Of a DNA stretch of 64,000 bases, positions 51,997 to 62,821 are shown in pieces. Position numbers and translations under genes: made by a program. The notes under the pieces were generated by a model, which was not told the origin of the DNA, ran no database searches, and saw only the letters and a program-made list of their open reading frames with translations. Source of the stretch: Hyphomicrobiales bacterium (lineage in GTDB: Bacteria > Pseudomonadota > Alphaproteobacteria > Rhizobiales > Rhizobiaceae); contig UBNV01000010.1 in the NCBI GenBank assembly GCA_900466945.1, positions 248,001-312,000 on the forward strand, written 5' to 3'. Numbering within the stretch: the first letter of the stretch is position 1; each line of letters begins with the position of its first letter.

Positions 51997-52999
51997 AGCG
52001 GATCCTCGGATCGAGAATGCCGTAGAGAACGTCGGCAATCAGGTTGAAGAGCACGATCAGGATCGCGAAGATGAAGGTCAGCGTCTGGACAAGTGGGATA
52101 TCGGCGCCCTGGATCGCGGTGATCAGGAGCTGACCGAGGCCATTCACGCGGAACACCTGTTCGGTGATGATGGCGCCGGAGAAGATGGTGGGCACGCCGA
52201 GCGCGATGACGGTGACAACCGGGATCAGGCTGTTGCGCAGGACGTGTACCAAGAGCACGACCTTTTCCTTCACGCCCTTGGCGCGCGCCGTGCGGACATA
52301 ATCCATGTTCAGATTGTCGAGCATGGAGGCGCGCACGAAGCGGCTGATCTGCGACACGTTGAACAGGGTCAGCACCAGCACGGGCAAGAACATCTGCTTC
52401 ACCTGGAGCACGAAACTCGACCAGCTGTCGACCACCAGGGTGGTGTCGTAGATCGATGGGAACCACTGCAGCCAGGAGGAGAAGATGACGATCAGCAGGA
52501 CGCCGGTGAAGAAGGTGGGCACGGAATAGCCGACCATCGAGACGAAGGTGCCGATCTGGTCGAACCAGGAATACTGGCGATAGGCGGAGATGACGCCGAT
52601 CGGGATCGCGATCAAAACGCCGAAGAGATAGGAAAGGCCGACGACCCAGAGGGTCTGCGGCAGGCGCTGGACGATCAGGTCGACCACGGGGCTGCGCGTC
52701 GCCCAGGAGAGGACGCGCATGCGTTCGCCGGAGCCGACGGTGAGGCCGGTGATCTGTTCGAAGATGTTGAGCGGTTCATTGATGAAGAACTGCTGCAGCC
52801 ATTTCATGTAGCGGATGAGGAAGGGCTGATCCAGACCCATGGCGTCGCGGATCTGCTGGCGCACTTCCGGAGGAATGGTCAGCGGCAGGTCGCTTAAGGG
52901 ATCGCCCGGGGAAAGGTCGAGCAGGGCAAAAATGATGAAACTGATGGCCAGTAGCGTCGGGACTGCGAACAGCAGTCGCCGGACGGTGAAGGTAAACAT
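51989..52999 (-). CDS. peptide ABC transporter permease (OppB/DppB-like)
   Basis: A 336-residue permease starting with the OppB signature FTVRRLLFAVPTLLAISFII and FALLDLSPGDP. The docking loop NMDYVRTARAKGVKEKVVLL and GAIITEQVFRVNGLGQLL are typical. The insert of about 60 residues after the first helix is normal for DppB-like proteins. It lies 76 bases after the binding-protein gene, with a long hairpin between. Confidence 0.92.
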   Translation of the reverse strand: MFTFTVRRLLFAVPTLLAISFIIFALLDLSPGDPLSDLPLTIPPEVRQQIRDAMGLDQPFLIRYMKWLQQFFINEPLNIFEQITGLTVGSGERMRVLSWATRSPVVDLIVQRLPQTLWVVGLSYLFGVLIAIPIGVISAYRQYSWFDQIGTFVSMVGYSVPTFFTGVLLIVIFSSWLQWFPSIYDTTLVVDSWSSFVLQVKQMFLPVLVLTLFNVSQISRFVRASMLDNLNMDYVRTARAKGVKEKVVLLVHVLRNSLIPVVTVIALGVPTIFSGAIITEQVFRVNGLGQLLITAIQGADIPLVQTLTFIFAILIVLFNLIADVLYGILDPRIRYE

Positions 53000-53030
53000 C
53001 GGCTGGTCTCCAGACTGTCACAGAAAAATG

Positions 53031-53070
53031 CTGGCGCCGCGCCTGCCGGTGAAGGCAGGCGCGGCGCCAG
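53031..53070. repeat. 17-base perfect intercistronic hairpin between binding-protein and permease genes
   Basis: Arms 53031-53047 and 53054-53070 are exact inverted repeats with a 6-base loop. It starts right after the binding-protein stop codon in transcript direction. There is no T-run, so it more likely protects the upstream mRNA or attenuates than fully terminates. Confidence 0.85.
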
Positions 53071-53075
53071 TGGCA

Positions 53076-54782
53076 TTACTTCGCGCGAGACCAGTCTGCG
53101 ACGTTCCAGAGTTCCGAATCCCAGGCGTTCATCTTGACGCCGAGCAGCGTGTTGTTGACAGCCGAGGGCTGGCCACGATGGATGAGCGGGATCTGGGCGA
53201 CGTCGTTGGACAGCATGTCGTTGAGCTGCTTGGCGATCGCGGCGCGATCTTCGAGCTTGCCTGTGGTGCCGAGCTGCTTGACGAGAGCGTCATATTCCGG
53301 GTTGCAATAGCGGACGATGTTTTCACCCTGCCAGCCGGTAGCCGGGCTCGGGATCTTGTCGCACATCCAGCCCGCCATGTACTTCTCCGGGTCGGTCCCG
53401 TCGAAGTTGTTGGTGTACATCTGGATGTCGGCCATGAACTTCTGGAACGTGTCCGGGGATGCCGGGTCACCGCCGAAGAAGACGTTGGCGGAAACGTTGC
53501 GCAGTTCGACGGAGACGCCGATCTGGCTCCACATGTCCTTCACGAGGGCCTGGGTGCCCTGGCGGACAGAGTTGGTCGAGGTCTGGTAGAGGAAAGAGAG
53601 CTTCACGCCGTCCTTTTCGCGTACGCCATCCGAGCCCATGACCCAGCCAGCATCGTCGAGCAGCTTATTGGCGCCTTCGACGTCCTGCTTCAGGCACCAG
53701 TCGACGGCTGTCGAGACATAGATATCCGGAGCGGGCAGGATGTTGCAGGTCGGCTGGCCGTTCGGGCCGTAGCCGGCTTCGTCGATGATCTCGCGGTCGA
53801 TGGCGATCGACAGTGCGCGGCGAACTGCCGGGTCGGAGAGGGCCGGATGCGGACCTGCTTCCTTGGTCGAGCGCTTGTCGCCGAGTGAAGGATCCACGCC
53901 ATAGGGGTTGATGTCGATACGCTCGACCTGGGTGCCGAAGGCGACTTCGATCTTGCCCTTGCCGGCAGCCATCATCTGCTCGAGGATCTCCGGCTCGACC
54001 TGCATGTTCCAGGCATAGTCGAATTCGCCGGTTTCGAGGACCGAGCGCGCAGCAGAGGCAGCATCACCGCCACCCTTCAGGGTGACCGTGGCGAAGGCCG
54101 GCTTGGCCGCATCGCGGTAATTGCCGTTGGCTTCAAAGGTCACGACGTCGTTCGGCTTGAATTCCTTGACGACGAAGGGGCCGGTGCCGATCGGGCCAAA
54201 GTTGGCGGCTGTGCATTCCGGTGCTTTGGCGCCAAGGCAGTCCTTGAACTGCGCCGCCTGGATGATCGGCGCCTGCGCGCCGACAAAGGCACTGTAGGGG
54301 TAAGGCTTGGCATCGGCAAAGGACACCTTGATGGTGGAGGCGTCGACAGCCTCGACGTTGCTCACGCCTTCATAATAGGCGCCCTGCGCGCAGCCGCCGT
54401 CAGGCGCCGTGCAATACTTCCAGGTGAAGATCGCATCTTCGGCGGTCACTGCAGAGCCATCGGACCACTTGAGGTCAGGCTTCAGCTTCCAGGTAATGCT
54501 CTTCAGGTCGGCTGCGACGCCGCCGTTCTCGACGGTCGGGATTTCGGCTGCCAGCATCGGCACCAGATTGCCGGTTTCGTCGTAGCGGGCCAGCGGCTCG
54601 ATGACCATCGAGGCGGCATAAACTTCCTTGGTGCCGCCAGACAGATACGGGTTCATCGTCGAGACGGCCTGCCAGAAGATGATCTTCAGATCTCCGTCGG
54701 TGCCACGCTCGGCCATGGCCGGTGCGCCCGTCAGCGCGAAGGCGGCAGCGGACGCTGCCAGCATCAATTTGCGAGTGTTCAT
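53076..54782 (-). CDS. peptide ABC transporter substrate-binding protein
   Basis: A 568-residue SBP_bac_5 family protein with signal peptide (MNTRKLMLAASAAAFALTGA, cleavage near AMAE). LKIIFWQAVSTMNPYLSGG and TWKLKPDLKWSDGSAVTAED are family motifs, and GPIGTGPFVVKEFKPNDVV and RRALSIAIDREII follow. It has several Cys residues (TWKYCTAPDGGC, CLGAKAPEC), more than usual, which may form disulfides. ATG 54782 has GGGGAA upstream. It probably captures a peptide for the M20 hydrolase encoded divergently. Confidence 0.9.
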   Translation of the reverse strand: MNTRKLMLAASAAAFALTGAPAMAERGTDGDLKIIFWQAVSTMNPYLSGGTKEVYAASMVIEPLARYDETGNLVPMLAAEIPTVENGGVAADLKSITWKLKPDLKWSDGSAVTAEDAIFTWKYCTAPDGGCAQGAYYEGVSNVEAVDASTIKVSFADAKPYPYSAFVGAQAPIIQAAQFKDCLGAKAPECTAANFGPIGTGPFVVKEFKPNDVVTFEANGNYRDAAKPAFATVTLKGGGDAASAARSVLETGEFDYAWNMQVEPEILEQMMAAGKGKIEVAFGTQVERIDINPYGVDPSLGDKRSTKEAGPHPALSDPAVRRALSIAIDREIIDEAGYGPNGQPTCNILPAPDIYVSTAVDWCLKQDVEGANKLLDDAGWVMGSDGVREKDGVKLSFLYQTSTNSVRQGTQALVKDMWSQIGVSVELRNVSANVFFGGDPASPDTFQKFMADIQMYTNNFDGTDPEKYMAGWMCDKIPSPATGWQGENIVRYCNPEYDALVKQLGTTGKLEDRAAIAKQLNDMLSNDVAQIPLIHRGQPSAVNNTLLGVKMNAWDSELWNVADWSRAK

Positions 54783-55102
54783 GTGCTCATTCCCCATTAT
54801 TTTTGTTTGCAGGCACGATGGTGAACCGATCTGCCGGCCCGCGATGTGGCCAGCCCATTGGACAAATGTCAACCACCTATCTTCTTGGTATTCTTGGAAA
54901 AATTCTAAGATAACTGCGCTTTTCGGAGTCGCGGCAGGCGTTCCCGGACAGCTCTATATCTGTCGGGTTGGCTAAAATTTAGGCCATGTAAACACAAGCC
55001 TATTTTCCATGCAAGATGGAATTTTGCGGCTTGCCAAAGCTGCGCATCGCTGCACAGTATGCGCGAAATCCTGCGGGGAACAACGACAAAAAGAGGTCAT
55101 TC
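54783..55102. other. divergent regulatory gap between binding-protein and M20 hydrolase genes
   Basis: 320 bases, noticeably AT-richer than the genes, with no convincing ORF. A direct repeat TTCTTGG at 54882-54888 and 54891-54897 sits inside an imperfect dyad whose outer arms are TATCTT and AAGATA. This could be a regulator site; no matching regulator gene is adjacent. Confidence 0.45.
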
Positions 55103-56266
55103 ATGCCAGTGCTCAACCGCGCCAGCGAACTTCAGCCAGAAGTCGCTGAGTGGCGCCGCCACCTGCATCAAAATCCGGAACTGCTGTTCGATGTACACGG
55201 CACGGCCGCCTTCGTGGCGGAAAAGCTTCAGGAATTCGGCTGTGACGTGGTGAAGACGGGGATCGGTCGCACAGGCGTGGTCGGCATCATCAAGGGCAGC
55301 CGCGGCGATGGCCCGGTCTTCGGATTTCGCGCGGACATGGACGCGCTGCCGATCCATGAGATGTCGGGGAAGGCCTGGGCATCCAGGACGCCCGGCAAGA
55401 TGCATGCCTGCGGTCATGATGGTCATACCGCCATGCTACTCGGAGCAGCGAAGTATCTGGCCGAGACACGCAATTTCCGCGGATCGATCGCCGTCATCTT
55501 CCAGCCAGCTGAAGAGGGTGGCGGTGGTGCCCGCGAAATGGTCGCCGATGGCATGATGGAGACCTTCGGCATCAAGGAAGTCTACGGCATGCACAATCAT
55601 CCCGGAATGGCGGTCGGCACATTTGCCACCCGCAAGGGATCGGTGATGGCGGCCGCCGACCAGTTCGACATTGTCATCGAGGGCCGCAGCGGCCATGCCG
55701 CCCAGCCGCACAAGAGCGTCGATCCCGTGCTGGCCGCCGCTCAGGTGGTCGTGGCGCTGCAGTCGATCGCGTCCCGCGAGACCGATCCGCTGGGCTCCGT
55801 CGTCATCACCGTTACCAAGATCCATGGCGGCGATGCCTATAATGTCATTCCGGACGGCGTGACCCTGTCCGGCACCGTGCGCACGCTCCTGCCGGAGATG
55901 CGCGACATGGCGGAGACCCGCATCGGCGAAATTGCCTCAGGCGTTGCCATGGCCATGGGCGCCAAGGCCACACTTCGCTATCACCGCGGTTATCCCGTGA
56001 CCATGAACCACGAGGCCGAAACCGAGTTCGCGCTCGAGATCATGCGCAAGGTGGCCGGCGATCACGCCGTCAGCGATGCCTTTCCGCCGGCCATGGGGGC
56101 CGAGGATTTCTCCTACATGCTCGAAGCGCGGCCGGGTTCGTTCGTCTTCATCGGCAACGGCAATACGGCCAATCTTCACAACTCGGCCTATGACTTCAAC
56201 GACGAGGTCATTCCCTATGGCATCAGCTATTGGGTGACGCTTGCCGAAACGGCGCTCGCCGCCTGA
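55103..56266 (+). CDS. M20-family amidohydrolase (hippurate hydrolase/amino-acylase-like)
   Basis: A 387-residue metal-dependent peptidase/amidase. HACGHDGHTAML with Cys 103, His 105 and His 108, FQPAEEGGGGAREMV, MHNHPGM and the end MGAEDFSYMLEARPG form the dinuclear site; the dimerisation domain carries GRSGHAAQPHKSVDP. This is the hippurate hydrolase/IAA-amino acid hydrolase group that splits N-acyl amino acids. ATG 55103 follows AAGAGGT. It is divergent from the peptide importer and upstream of its ATPase gene. Confidence 0.9.
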   Translation: MPVLNRASELQPEVAEWRRHLHQNPELLFDVHGTAAFVAEKLQEFGCDVVKTGIGRTGVVGIIKGSRGDGPVFGFRADMDALPIHEMSGKAWASRTPGKMHACGHDGHTAMLLGAAKYLAETRNFRGSIAVIFQPAEEGGGGAREMVADGMMETFGIKEVYGMHNHPGMAVGTFATRKGSVMAAADQFDIVIEGRSGHAAQPHKSVDPVLAAAQVVVALQSIASRETDPLGSVVITVTKIHGGDAYNVIPDGVTLSGTVRTLLPEMRDMAETRIGEIASGVAMAMGAKATLRYHRGYPVTMNHEAETEFALEIMRKVAGDHAVSDAFPPAMGAEDFSYMLEARPGSFVFIGNGNTANLHNSAYDFNDEVIPYGISYWVTLAETALAA

Positions 56267-56309
56267 ACTGCTGACCAGATCTCGACACACAAAAACAGGG
56301 GAACGGGAT

Positions 56310-58145
<1,836 letters not shown>

Positions 58146-58157
58146 CGTCTGCCTCGA

Positions 58158-58646
58158 TCACTCGGCGGGCGCGCTTCCGAAGCCGACCAGCGAGACATGC
58201 GCCGTCCATTCGTATTTCGTCGCGTCGATAATCTGCGGACGAGGATGGGCGAAGCCGTGATAGAGCAGAGCGTAACACCGCGTCATGGTTTCACCGGGGG
58301 CGAGCGCCCGGTCGTGGCGAAGGGTGCCGCGATAAGCGATGCTCGACTTTCCAGATTCCCGCCCGATCAGGTCGAAAGACAGGCGGTTCACCGTCTGGCC
58401 AGAATCGTTATTCAAGGTCGCGGCGACCGGCAGTTGGGGATCTACGCAGACCGTTGCGTCTGCCGCGACGGTTACCGTCACGGCCGATACAGCATTCTGC
58501 TGCTGGCGAGATTGATCGGAGCTGAAGATCCAGACGACCGTGGCGACGATGGCAACCAGAGTGCTGAGCGCCAGCGCCCAGGGACGGCGCCTGAGGAACA
58601 GCTCGATCAGCAGCAAGGCGACGGCAGCCGTGATGACAAAGGGCAT
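58158..58646 (-). CDS. hypothetical membrane-anchored protein
   Basis: A 162-residue protein with two N-terminal membrane helices (MPFVITAAVALLLIELFLRR and WALALSTLVAIVATVVWIFS), then a periplasmic beta-rich part with two Cys (ATVCVDPQ and TMTRCYAL). No family is recognised. The start is uncertain since no good ribosome site precedes ATG 58646, and a longer frame reaches 58793. It stands alone, convergent with the OppDF gene. Confidence 0.65.
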   Translation of the reverse strand: MPFVITAAVALLLIELFLRRRPWALALSTLVAIVATVVWIFSSDQSRQQQNAVSAVTVTVAADATVCVDPQLPVAATLNNDSGQTVNRLSFDLIGRESGKSSIAYRGTLRHDRALAPGETMTRCYALLYHGFAHPRPQIIDATKYEWTAHVSLVGFGSAPAE

Positions 58647-58804
58647 TACGAAGGGTCGGCTTCTGTTACGTGTTTCATCCTGACAAGATAAGGTCGATGA
58701 CGCGAAAGGCAACCGCAGTTCGGCTGCCTTGGAGTTGCCGCTTGCGTGCTTTAGCCCTGCGGTTCTAACGTTCGACTTCAACCTCCGACGCAAACAGGTG
58801 CATC

Positions 58805-59593
58805 ATGCTGATTTCGCTCTATCAAATGCAGCCGCTTTCCGGCGATGTTCCGGGCAATATCGGCAAGATCGCGCAAGCCGCGATGGCGGCGGCGGAGATG
58901 GGGGCGGAGCTTCTGGTGACGCCTGAGCTCGCCACCAGCGGCTATGCGCTGGGCGCTCAGTTCGAAGAGGTCGCTGAGGGCCGCGACGGGGCGATCATCG
59001 GTGCGCTGACCGAGATCGCCGCCGATTGCGGCCTTGCGATCTGCGCCGGCTTTCCGGAGCGTGACGGCAATCAGGTATTCAACTCGTCTGTGCTCATTCG
59101 GCCTGATGGCACCATGGAGTTCTACCGCAAGAGCCATCTTTATGGCGAAGGCGAGCGGGCGGCCTTCGTACCGGGCGCCGAGGCGCCGCATATTTTCGAT
59201 TTCAACGGCATCAAGACGGGCATGCTGATCTGCTACGATGTGGAGTTTCCCGAAAATGTCCGCACGCTTGCACTTGCCGGCGCCGAACTGATCCTGGTGC
59301 CGACGGCCCTGCCAGAAGGCATCATCAGCCGGCGGGTGGCCGATACGGTGGTGCCGACCCGCGCCTTCGAAAACGGTGTCTTCCTGGTATATGCTGATCT
59401 CTGCGGCGAGGAGAACGGGCTCTCCTATGGCGGCCGCTCGGTGATCCTTGGGCCCGATGGCGACGAACTGGCCCGGGCCGGCATGCGGGAGACGCTGCTG
59501 GTCGCGGAGCTCGTTCCCACGGTTTATGACGAGGCCAAGGCGCAGAACCCGTATCTGATCGACCGGCGCCCCGGCCTCTACCGTCTCGGCTGA
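58805..59593 (+). CDS. nitrilase-superfamily carbon-nitrogen hydrolase
   Basis: A 262-residue amidase with the complete Glu-Lys-Cys triad: Glu 41 (VTPELATSGYALG), Lys 109 (FYRKSHLYGEGE) and Cys 143 (LICYDVEFPENV). It belongs to the plain nitrilase-related amidases (branches with omega-amidase, carbamoylputrescine amidase and R-stereoselective amidase). The substrate is not fixed. ATG lies 158 bases from the divergent neighbour. Confidence 0.88.
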   Translation: MLISLYQMQPLSGDVPGNIGKIAQAAMAAAEMGAELLVTPELATSGYALGAQFEEVAEGRDGAIIGALTEIAADCGLAICAGFPERDGNQVFNSSVLIRPDGTMEFYRKSHLYGEGERAAFVPGAEAPHIFDFNGIKTGMLICYDVEFPENVRTLALAGAELILVPTALPEGIISRRVADTVVPTRAFENGVFLVYADLCGEENGLSYGGRSVILGPDGDELARAGMRETLLVAELVPTVYDEAKAQNPYLIDRRPGLYRLG

Positions 59594-59656
59594 CGCCCCG
59601 CATTGCAGCGTGCACTCCGGTCTCCTACATCACAGCGACAGATGAAGGAGACCACG

Positions 59657-60382
59657 ATGATTTTCGACGCTGCTGCGTTGTCCCTGCGCAACCTCTTCGC
59701 CCCGGAGACCCGCAACGTCTTCTGGAAGACGCTGGGCCTGACGATCCTCGTGCTCATCGGCCTCTGGTTCGGTTTGCGTGAGAGTTTTGTGGCTTTCGTC
59801 ATGCCGCTGCTCCAGGGCTTCATTCCGGACCTGCCGGACTGGGCCGGCTGGCTGACCTTCATCTTCGGCATCCTCGCCAGCATAGGGCTGGCACTCGGGC
59901 TAGCCTTGCTGCTCTCGCCGGTCACGGCGATCATTGCCGGTCTGTTCCTCGACGACGTCGCCGAGGTGGTCGAGAAGCGGGATTATCCCAATGATCCGCC
60001 GGGCAAGGCCATGCCGATGGGCGAGGCGATCATCGCTTCGATCAAGTTCTTCGGCGTGGTCGTCGTCGGCAATCTTTTCGCGTTGATGCTGCTCTTCATA
60101 CCCGGCATCAACATCATCGCCTTCTTCCTGGTGAACGGCTATCTGCTGGGTCGGGAGTTCTTCGAGTTCGCCGCCATGCGTTTCCGGAGCACCGAAGAGG
60201 CAAAGCTCTTGCGGTCCCGGCATTCTGGCACGGTGTTCATGGCAGGTCTCGTGATTGCGCTTTTCCTTGCCGTGCCGATCGTCAACCTGCTCACTCCACT
60301 CTTCGCTGCGGGCCTGATGGTGCATCTGCACAAGGCGCTGACCGCACGGGATAGTAAGCTGTCCTCAGTGCGGCAGGGCTGA
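59657..60382 (+). CDS. EI24/CysZ-like membrane protein
   Basis: A 241-residue inner-membrane protein with four or more helices ([56 protein letters not shown] and [20 protein letters not shown]). The pattern around [14 protein letters not shown] and [12 protein letters not shown] matches the EI24 family, which includes the sulfate permease CysZ; rhizobial members are usually described only as sulfate transporter family proteins. GAAGGAGA precedes the ATG. It overlaps the convergent VOC gene by 18 bases. Confidence 0.8.
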   Translation: MIFDAAALSLRNLFAPETRNVFWKTLGLTILVLIGLWFGLRESFVAFVMPLLQGFIPDLPDWAGWLTFIFGILASIGLALGLALLLSPVTAIIAGLFLDDVAEVVEKRDYPNDPPGKAMPMGEAIIASIKFFGVVVVGNLFALMLLFIPGINIIAFFLVNGYLLGREFFEFAAMRFRSTEEAKLLRSRHSGTVFMAGLVIALFLAVPIVNLLTPLFAAGLMVHLHKALTARDSKLSSVRQG

Positions 60383-60790
60383 CGGCTCGTACTGGGCTGC
60401 GAAGTCTTCACTCGGCGGGATCGGCTTGATCACGTCTATGAGGACGCCGTTCGGGTCGGCGGTGATGAAATGCCGCTGACCGAATTCCTCGTCCCTGATG
60501 TCGAGAAGGATCGGCAGGTTAGCCTTCTTCACTCTGATATAGATGGCGTCCACATCTTCCACCTCGAAGTTCAGAAGGATGCCGGACGCCCGGCCGTGAT
60601 GGCCGGCTGGAATGGTCTCATGATTTCCGTCGAGGATGGCAAGCGTCACCTTCTCGTCTTCCGTCGATTGCAGGTGAGCATACCAGTCGGCGCTGAAAAG
60701 CGGCTCGAACTGGAAATGGCGCTGGTAGAAGGCTGCCGTCTCCTGGACATTGTCGGTCATGATGACGGGGTAGTAGCTCGTCGTCTTCAT
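60365..60790 (-). CDS. VOC-superfamily (glyoxalase/bleomycin-resistance fold) protein
   Basis: A 141-residue VOC protein: [20 protein letters not shown] starts the first module and [20 protein letters not shown] and [19 protein letters not shown] the second. The Glu/His metal positions of classic glyoxalase I are only partly present, so the reaction is open. I chose ATG 60790; the upstream frame crosses the operators. It is divergent from the TetR gene and probably its main target. Confidence 0.85.
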   Translation of the reverse strand: MKTTSYYPVIMTDNVQETAAFYQRHFQFEPLFSADWYAHLQSTEDEKVTLAILDGNHETIPAGHHGRASGILLNFEVEDVDAIYIRVKKANLPILLDIRDEEFGQRHFITADPNGVLIDVIKPIPPSEDFAAQYEPSALPH

Positions 60791-60814
60791 CTCTTTTCCG
60801 CCTTGGCAATTTAT

Positions 60815-60833
60815 CATACAGTCTGCATGTATG
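60815..60833. promoter_or_regulatory. TetR operator 1, CATACA-N7-TGTATG
   Basis: Perfect inverted repeat (arms 60815-60820 and 60828-60833) in the divergent VOC/TetR gap. Its centre is 30 bases from that of operator 2, about three helical turns. Confidence 0.75.
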
Positions 60834-60843
60834 AAGTCAATTA

Positions 60844-60864
60844 ACATACATTCTGTTTGTATGT
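60844..60864. promoter_or_regulatory. TetR operator 2, ACATACA-N7-TGTATGT
   Basis: Perfect 7-base inverted repeat (arms 60844-60850 and 60858-60864), ending 11 bases before the TetR start codon. Same core and spacer as operator 1. Confidence 0.78.
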
Positions 60865-60875
60865 AAAGAGGTGGC

Positions 60876-61457
60876 ATGGCACGCAACACAAGAGAGGGGA
60901 CCGAAGCGACCCGCTTGGCGCTAATCTCGGCGGCTCGGCGGCTCTTCGTGGAGAAAGGATATGCGGAGACGGCGACACCCGACATTGTCGCTGCGGCCGG
61001 GGTGACGCGCGGCGCTCTCTATCATCACTTCGAGGACAAGAAGGCACTGTTTCGGGCGGTTATCGAGCAGGAGGCCGCAGCCGTGGCCTCGGACATCGAC
61101 CACGGTTCGGCGCCGGCAGAAAGTCCGAAAATGGCGCTGCTCTCCGGTGCGTCGGCCTATTTCGGTGCAATGGCCGCACCGGGGCGCGCCCGACTGATGC
61201 TTCTGGAGGCGCCGGCCGTGCTCGGTGTCGAGGATGCGGCTGTGATCGAGCGGGAGAATGCCGAAGAACGGCTGCGGCAGGGCCTTGCGGAGTTTCTCGG
61301 GACTGAAGCAGAGGAAAGCGAGGTGTTGGCGTTGACGCATCTTCTCTCGGCCGCCTTCGACCGCGCCGTTCTCGAGATCGAAAGGGGTGGCGATCGCGCG
61401 GCCTATCAGACAGGCATTGCCCGGCTGATTGACGGTCTCATTCCTCGCTCGCGTTGA
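60876..61457 (+). CDS. TetR-family transcriptional regulator
   Basis: A 193-residue repressor with helix-turn-helix [20 protein letters not shown], then [20 protein letters not shown], and a helical ligand domain with the TetR_C-like stretch [23 protein letters not shown] follows AAGAGGTGG. Two matching dyads in the gap to the VOC gene predict autorepression and control of that gene. It overlaps the convergent nth gene by 20 bases. Confidence 0.92.
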   Translation: MARNTREGTEATRLALISAARRLFVEKGYAETATPDIVAAAGVTRGALYHHFEDKKALFRAVIEQEAAAVASDIDHGSAPAESPKMALLSGASAYFGAMAAPGRARLMLLEAPAVLGVEDAAVIERENAEERLRQGLAEFLGTEAEESEVLALTHLLSAAFDRAVLEIERGGDRAAYQTGIARLIDGLIPRSR

Positions 61458-62220
61458 AGACCTGCGGCGGCAGTTCGACCAAGGGCGCGGGCACGTCCAC
61501 TGTCTTTTCCGGCGACTTGCAGATGTCTGCGATCACGCAGCGCTCGCATTCGGGGCGGCGCGCCTTGCAACAGTAGCGGCCATGCAGGATCAGCCAGTGA
61601 TGGGCATGAAACAGATATTGTTCGGGGATGATCCGCATGAGGATGTCCTCGATTTCGTCGGGCGTCTTGCCGGGCGCGAGCTTGATGCGGTTGCCGATCC
61701 TCAGGATATGCGTGTCGACCGCCATGGTCGGGATGCCGAAGGCCATGGACATGACGACATTGGCGGTCTTGCGGCCCACACCCGGTAGGGTGACCAGTTC
61801 CTCGCGGGTACGCGGCACTTCGCTGCCGAATTCGTCAACCAGCTTCTGGCTGAGCGCAATGACGTTCTTCGCCTTGTTGCGATAAAGCCCGATCGTCTTG
61901 ATGTAGTCGCGGACCTTTTCTTCACCGAGTGCCAGCATTTTTTCCGGCGTGTCGGCCACCTTGAAGAGGGCGCGCGTCGCCTTATTTACGCCGGCGTCCG
62001 TAGCCTGAGCGGAGAGCGCCACGGCAACGACGAGCGTAAACGGGTTGACGTGCTCCAGCTCGCCCTTGGGCTCAGGCCTCTGGATCGAGAAGCGGCGGAA
62101 AATCTCCTCCAGTTCTGCGCGGGAATAGGCCGTGCGACGGCGTGCCGCTGGCTTGCGGCGGGTCGTCGGATTTGACTTTTTCAAGGTTTGGGTGCTGGAT
62201 TTCGGCGTCGGATCGGTCAT
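61438..62220 (-). CDS. nth: endonuclease III (DNA glycosylase/AP lyase)
   Basis: A 260-residue base-excision repair enzyme that removes oxidised pyrimidines. The helix-hairpin-helix with catalytic Lys 151 (LPGVGRKTANVVM), catalytic Asp 169 (VDTHILR) and the [4Fe-4S] ligands Cys 218, 225, 228 and 234 (C-x6-C-x2-C-x5-C) are all present. The basic N-terminal extension of about 40 residues is longer than in E. coli Nth. I chose ATG 62220 (MTDPTPKSS), which is 25 bases from the divergent DUF2244 gene. Confidence 0.95.
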   Translation of the reverse strand: MTDPTPKSSTQTLKKSNPTTRRKPAARRRTAYSRAELEEIFRRFSIQRPEPKGELEHVNPFTLVVAVALSAQATDAGVNKATRALFKVADTPEKMLALGEEKVRDYIKTIGLYRNKAKNVIALSQKLVDEFGSEVPRTREELVTLPGVGRKTANVVMSMAFGIPTMAVDTHILRIGNRIKLAPGKTPDEIEDILMRIIPEQYLFHAHHWLILHGRYCCKARRPECERCVIADICKSPEKTVDVPAPLVELPPQVFNASEE

Positions 62221-62245
62221 GCAAAATCTATAGTCGGGTGCGATC

Positions 62246-62740
62246 ATGGAAGGCAATGTCGAGCAGGCTGCGGACCAGCCAATTTTCGCAGCGGAGCTGA
62301 CGCCCTATCGGTCACTCGGCCCGAAAGGGTATCGCATTCTCTTCGCCATCACCGGCACCGTCTGCCTCGTGCATGCGGTCTTCTTCATGATGACGGGTGC
62401 CTGGCCGATCGGCCTGTTCTTCGGGCTCGACTTTCTGCTGCTCTACGGCGCCTTCTGGCTAAACTATCGGGCAGCGCGCGCCCGCGAAGAGGTGACCGTT
62501 TCACGCACCAGCCTTTCCATCCGCAAGTTCACGCCGACGGGACGGATGACTGAACACACCTTCAAGACGCTCTGGGCCCGCTTCTTCGTCCAGCGGCACG
62601 AGGAATTCGGCATTACCTCTATGGCTGTTGCGGGAGAGGGGCGGCAGACGGACATTGGCTCCTTCCTCAACCCTGATGATCGCGAGAGTTTCGCCAAGGC
62701 ATTCAAGGCGGCATTGGCAACGGCCAAGCAACGGATCTGA
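62246..62740 (+). CDS. DUF2244-family membrane protein
   Basis: A 164-residue protein with two membrane helices (YRILFAITGTVCLVHAVFFM and WPIGLFFGLDFLLLYGAFWL) and a C-terminal cytosolic part with ARFFVQRHEEFGITSMAV and GSFLNPDDRESFAKAFKAAL, the DUF2244 pattern. The function is unknown. Rhizobial genomes often place it beside nth, as here. The start codon is close to the nth start, so the promoters must overlap. Confidence 0.87.
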   Translation: MEGNVEQAADQPIFAAELTPYRSLGPKGYRILFAITGTVCLVHAVFFMMTGAWPIGLFFGLDFLLLYGAFWLNYRAARAREEVTVSRTSLSIRKFTPTGRMTEHTFKTLWARFFVQRHEEFGITSMAVAGEGRQTDIGSFLNPDDRESFAKAFKAALATAKQRI

Positions 62741-62821
62741 CGTCTCGCGGCGGTGGTGCAAGAAACGGGTGGCATGCGACCGCCGCCCGTGGTGAAGTCA
62801 CCCCCAGATGAGGAATTTGCC

